Positions 7,292-8,192 of a stretch of 8,192 nucleotides of DNA are shown piece after piece. The DNA lies in contig DAIERC010000392.1 in the NCBI GenBank assembly GCA_027347125.1, positions 1-8,192 of the forward strand, given 5' to 3'. Positions within the stretch are counted from its first letter, which is position 1, and each line of letters starts with the position of its first letter. The translations under genes were made by a program, and so were the position numbers. The notes under the pieces were generated by a model. The model was not told the DNA's origin. It made no database searches and saw only the letters and a program-made list of their open reading frames with translations. This DNA comes from Ignavibacteriales bacterium. Lineage in GTDB: Bacteria > Bacteroidota > Ignavibacteria > Ignavibacteriales > Ignavibacteriaceae.

Positions 7292-8192
7292 ATGGTAAAA
7301 AAGAAATTCTTAATAACAGTTTTAATAATATTTTCAGTTAGCATTAAAGTGTTCCCGCAGGCAAAAGTCGGCACTACTTCTTTTCAATTTTTAGATGTAA
7401 TGACAAGCGCCCGCGGCACTGCGCTGGGAGAATCATATGGTTCTGTCGTAGATAATTCAGAAGCAGTATTCTGGAATCCGGCGGCATTAACCAAAGTAAA
7501 AAATATGGATATATCAATTGGTTATACACAATGGATATTCGGTGTTAACCATTATTCTTTTGCCGGAGCTTATACTATCGGAAGATGGGGTACAATCGGC
7601 CTGCAAGCCTTGTACACGGATATAGGCGATATTGAAGTAACAAGGGTTGACGCGCTGGGGTTTATCGGCGACACTTACAACCCTGGCCTAACCGGCCAAA
7701 TTATAAATCCGCATCAATATGTTGTAGGTATTTCATATGCCAAAGATCTTACCGACAAATTTGCTTTCGGTCTTACGGCCAAATACGCAAAAGAAGATTT
7801 AATTGTTATGAGTAAGGGAACAGTTTGCTTTGACGGAGGCTTTACTTTTAACACCGGCTATAGATCGGTAAAAATAGCGGCTTCAATAAGAAACTTCGGC
7901 CCGGAAATTAAATATGTTAATACAAGTTATCCTTTGCCCCAAACATTCAATATCGGGATATCCGGTTACCTGTTTTCGCCTACCGAAGGTTTGCTGATGA
8001 ATATTCCGAATCAAAGCCTTCTGCTTACATTCGATCTTATTCAGCCGCGTGATTATAACCAGCAAAACAGTGTGGGCCTAGAATATTCATTTGATGACTT
8101 GGTGTATTTAAGAGGCGGATATAAATTTAACGGAGATCAGCAGGGTATGGCGGCCGGAGTTGGAATAAAATATAACGGCTACAGGCTGGATT
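7292..8192 (+). CDS. PorV/PorQ-family outer-membrane barrel protein, 3' end cut by the window
   Basis: The first 300 codons are open with no stop, so the gene runs off the window; family members are commonly a few tens of residues longer, so most is present. The start ATG at 7292 follows the previous stop by 25 nt, with AGGAAG at 7276-7281 as a modest ribosome-binding site. Residues 1 to about 23 are a signal peptide (MVKKKFLITVLIIF, cleavage near FPQ). The mature start AKVGTTSFQFL, then TSARGTALGESYGSVVDN and VFWNPAALT (about 59-67), is the signature N-terminus of PorV/PorQ-type proteins. The NFGP motif (201-204) and repeated amphipathic strands (GLEYSF, LRGGYKF, AGVGIKYNGY) complete the fold. 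In known T9SS, PorV binds cargo sorting tails at the outer membrane and delivers them for attachment. Here the gene directly follows a T9SS-tail protein, so a cargo-linked role is plausible but inferred. Several paralogues per genome are usual, so no gene symbol is assigned. Confidence 0.87.
   Translation, partial: MVKKKFLITVLIIFSVSIKVFPQAKVGTTSFQFLDVMTSARGTALGESYGSVVDNSEAVFWNPAALTKVKNMDISIGYTQWIFGVNHYSFAGAYTIGRWGTIGLQALYTDIGDIEVTRVDALGFIGDTYNPGLTGQIINPHQYVVGISYAKDLTDKFAFGLTAKYAKEDLIVMSKGTVCFDGGFTFNTGYRSVKIAASIRNFGPEIKYVNTSYPLPQTFNIGISGYLFSPTEGLLMNIPNQSLLLTFDLIQPRDYNQQNSVGLEYSFDDLVYLRGGYKFNGDQQGMAAGVGIKYNGYRLD

Overview
The window most likely comes from an AT-rich, diderm member of the Bacteroidota/Ignavibacteriota/Chlorobi group. 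The evidence is a large TonB-dependent receptor with an N-terminal carboxypeptidase-regulatory-like domain, a secreted protein with a type IX secretion (T9SS) type A sorting tail, and a PorV/PorQ-family outer-membrane protein. The forward genes have readable Shine-Dalgarno sequences (strong AGGAGG before the receptor). Classical Bacteroidetes usually lack these, so I lean to Ignavibacteria-like lineages. This is inference from gene content, not a phylogenetic result.

Layout. Positions 1-262 are non-coding as far as I can see, apart from a small hairpin just past the 3' end of a reverse-strand gene. That gene (263-1495, minus) encodes a membrane-anchored winged-helix regulator: a cytoplasmic DNA-binding-like domain, one transmembrane helix and a long extracytoplasmic domain. 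Positions 1496-2042 form a 547-bp divergent control region with several short palindromes and repeats. A co-directional cluster follows on the plus strand: a TonB-dependent receptor (2043-4961), a secreted Fn3/T9SS-tail protein of otherwise unknown function (5011-7266), and a PorV/PorQ-like barrel (7292 onward, cut by the window end). Gaps of 49 and 25 nt point to one operon.

How they may work together (inference). The T9SS-tail protein would cross the inner membrane by its signal peptide and the outer membrane through T9SS, perhaps helped by the adjacent PorV-like protein. The TonB-dependent receptor would import or bind a ligand connected with the surface protein. The divergent one-component membrane regulator is the natural candidate to control the operon. 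The substrate cannot be read from the sequence. The most noteworthy points are the pairing of this regulator type with a receptor/cargo/PorV module, and the roughly 510-residue unrecognised body of the secreted protein.
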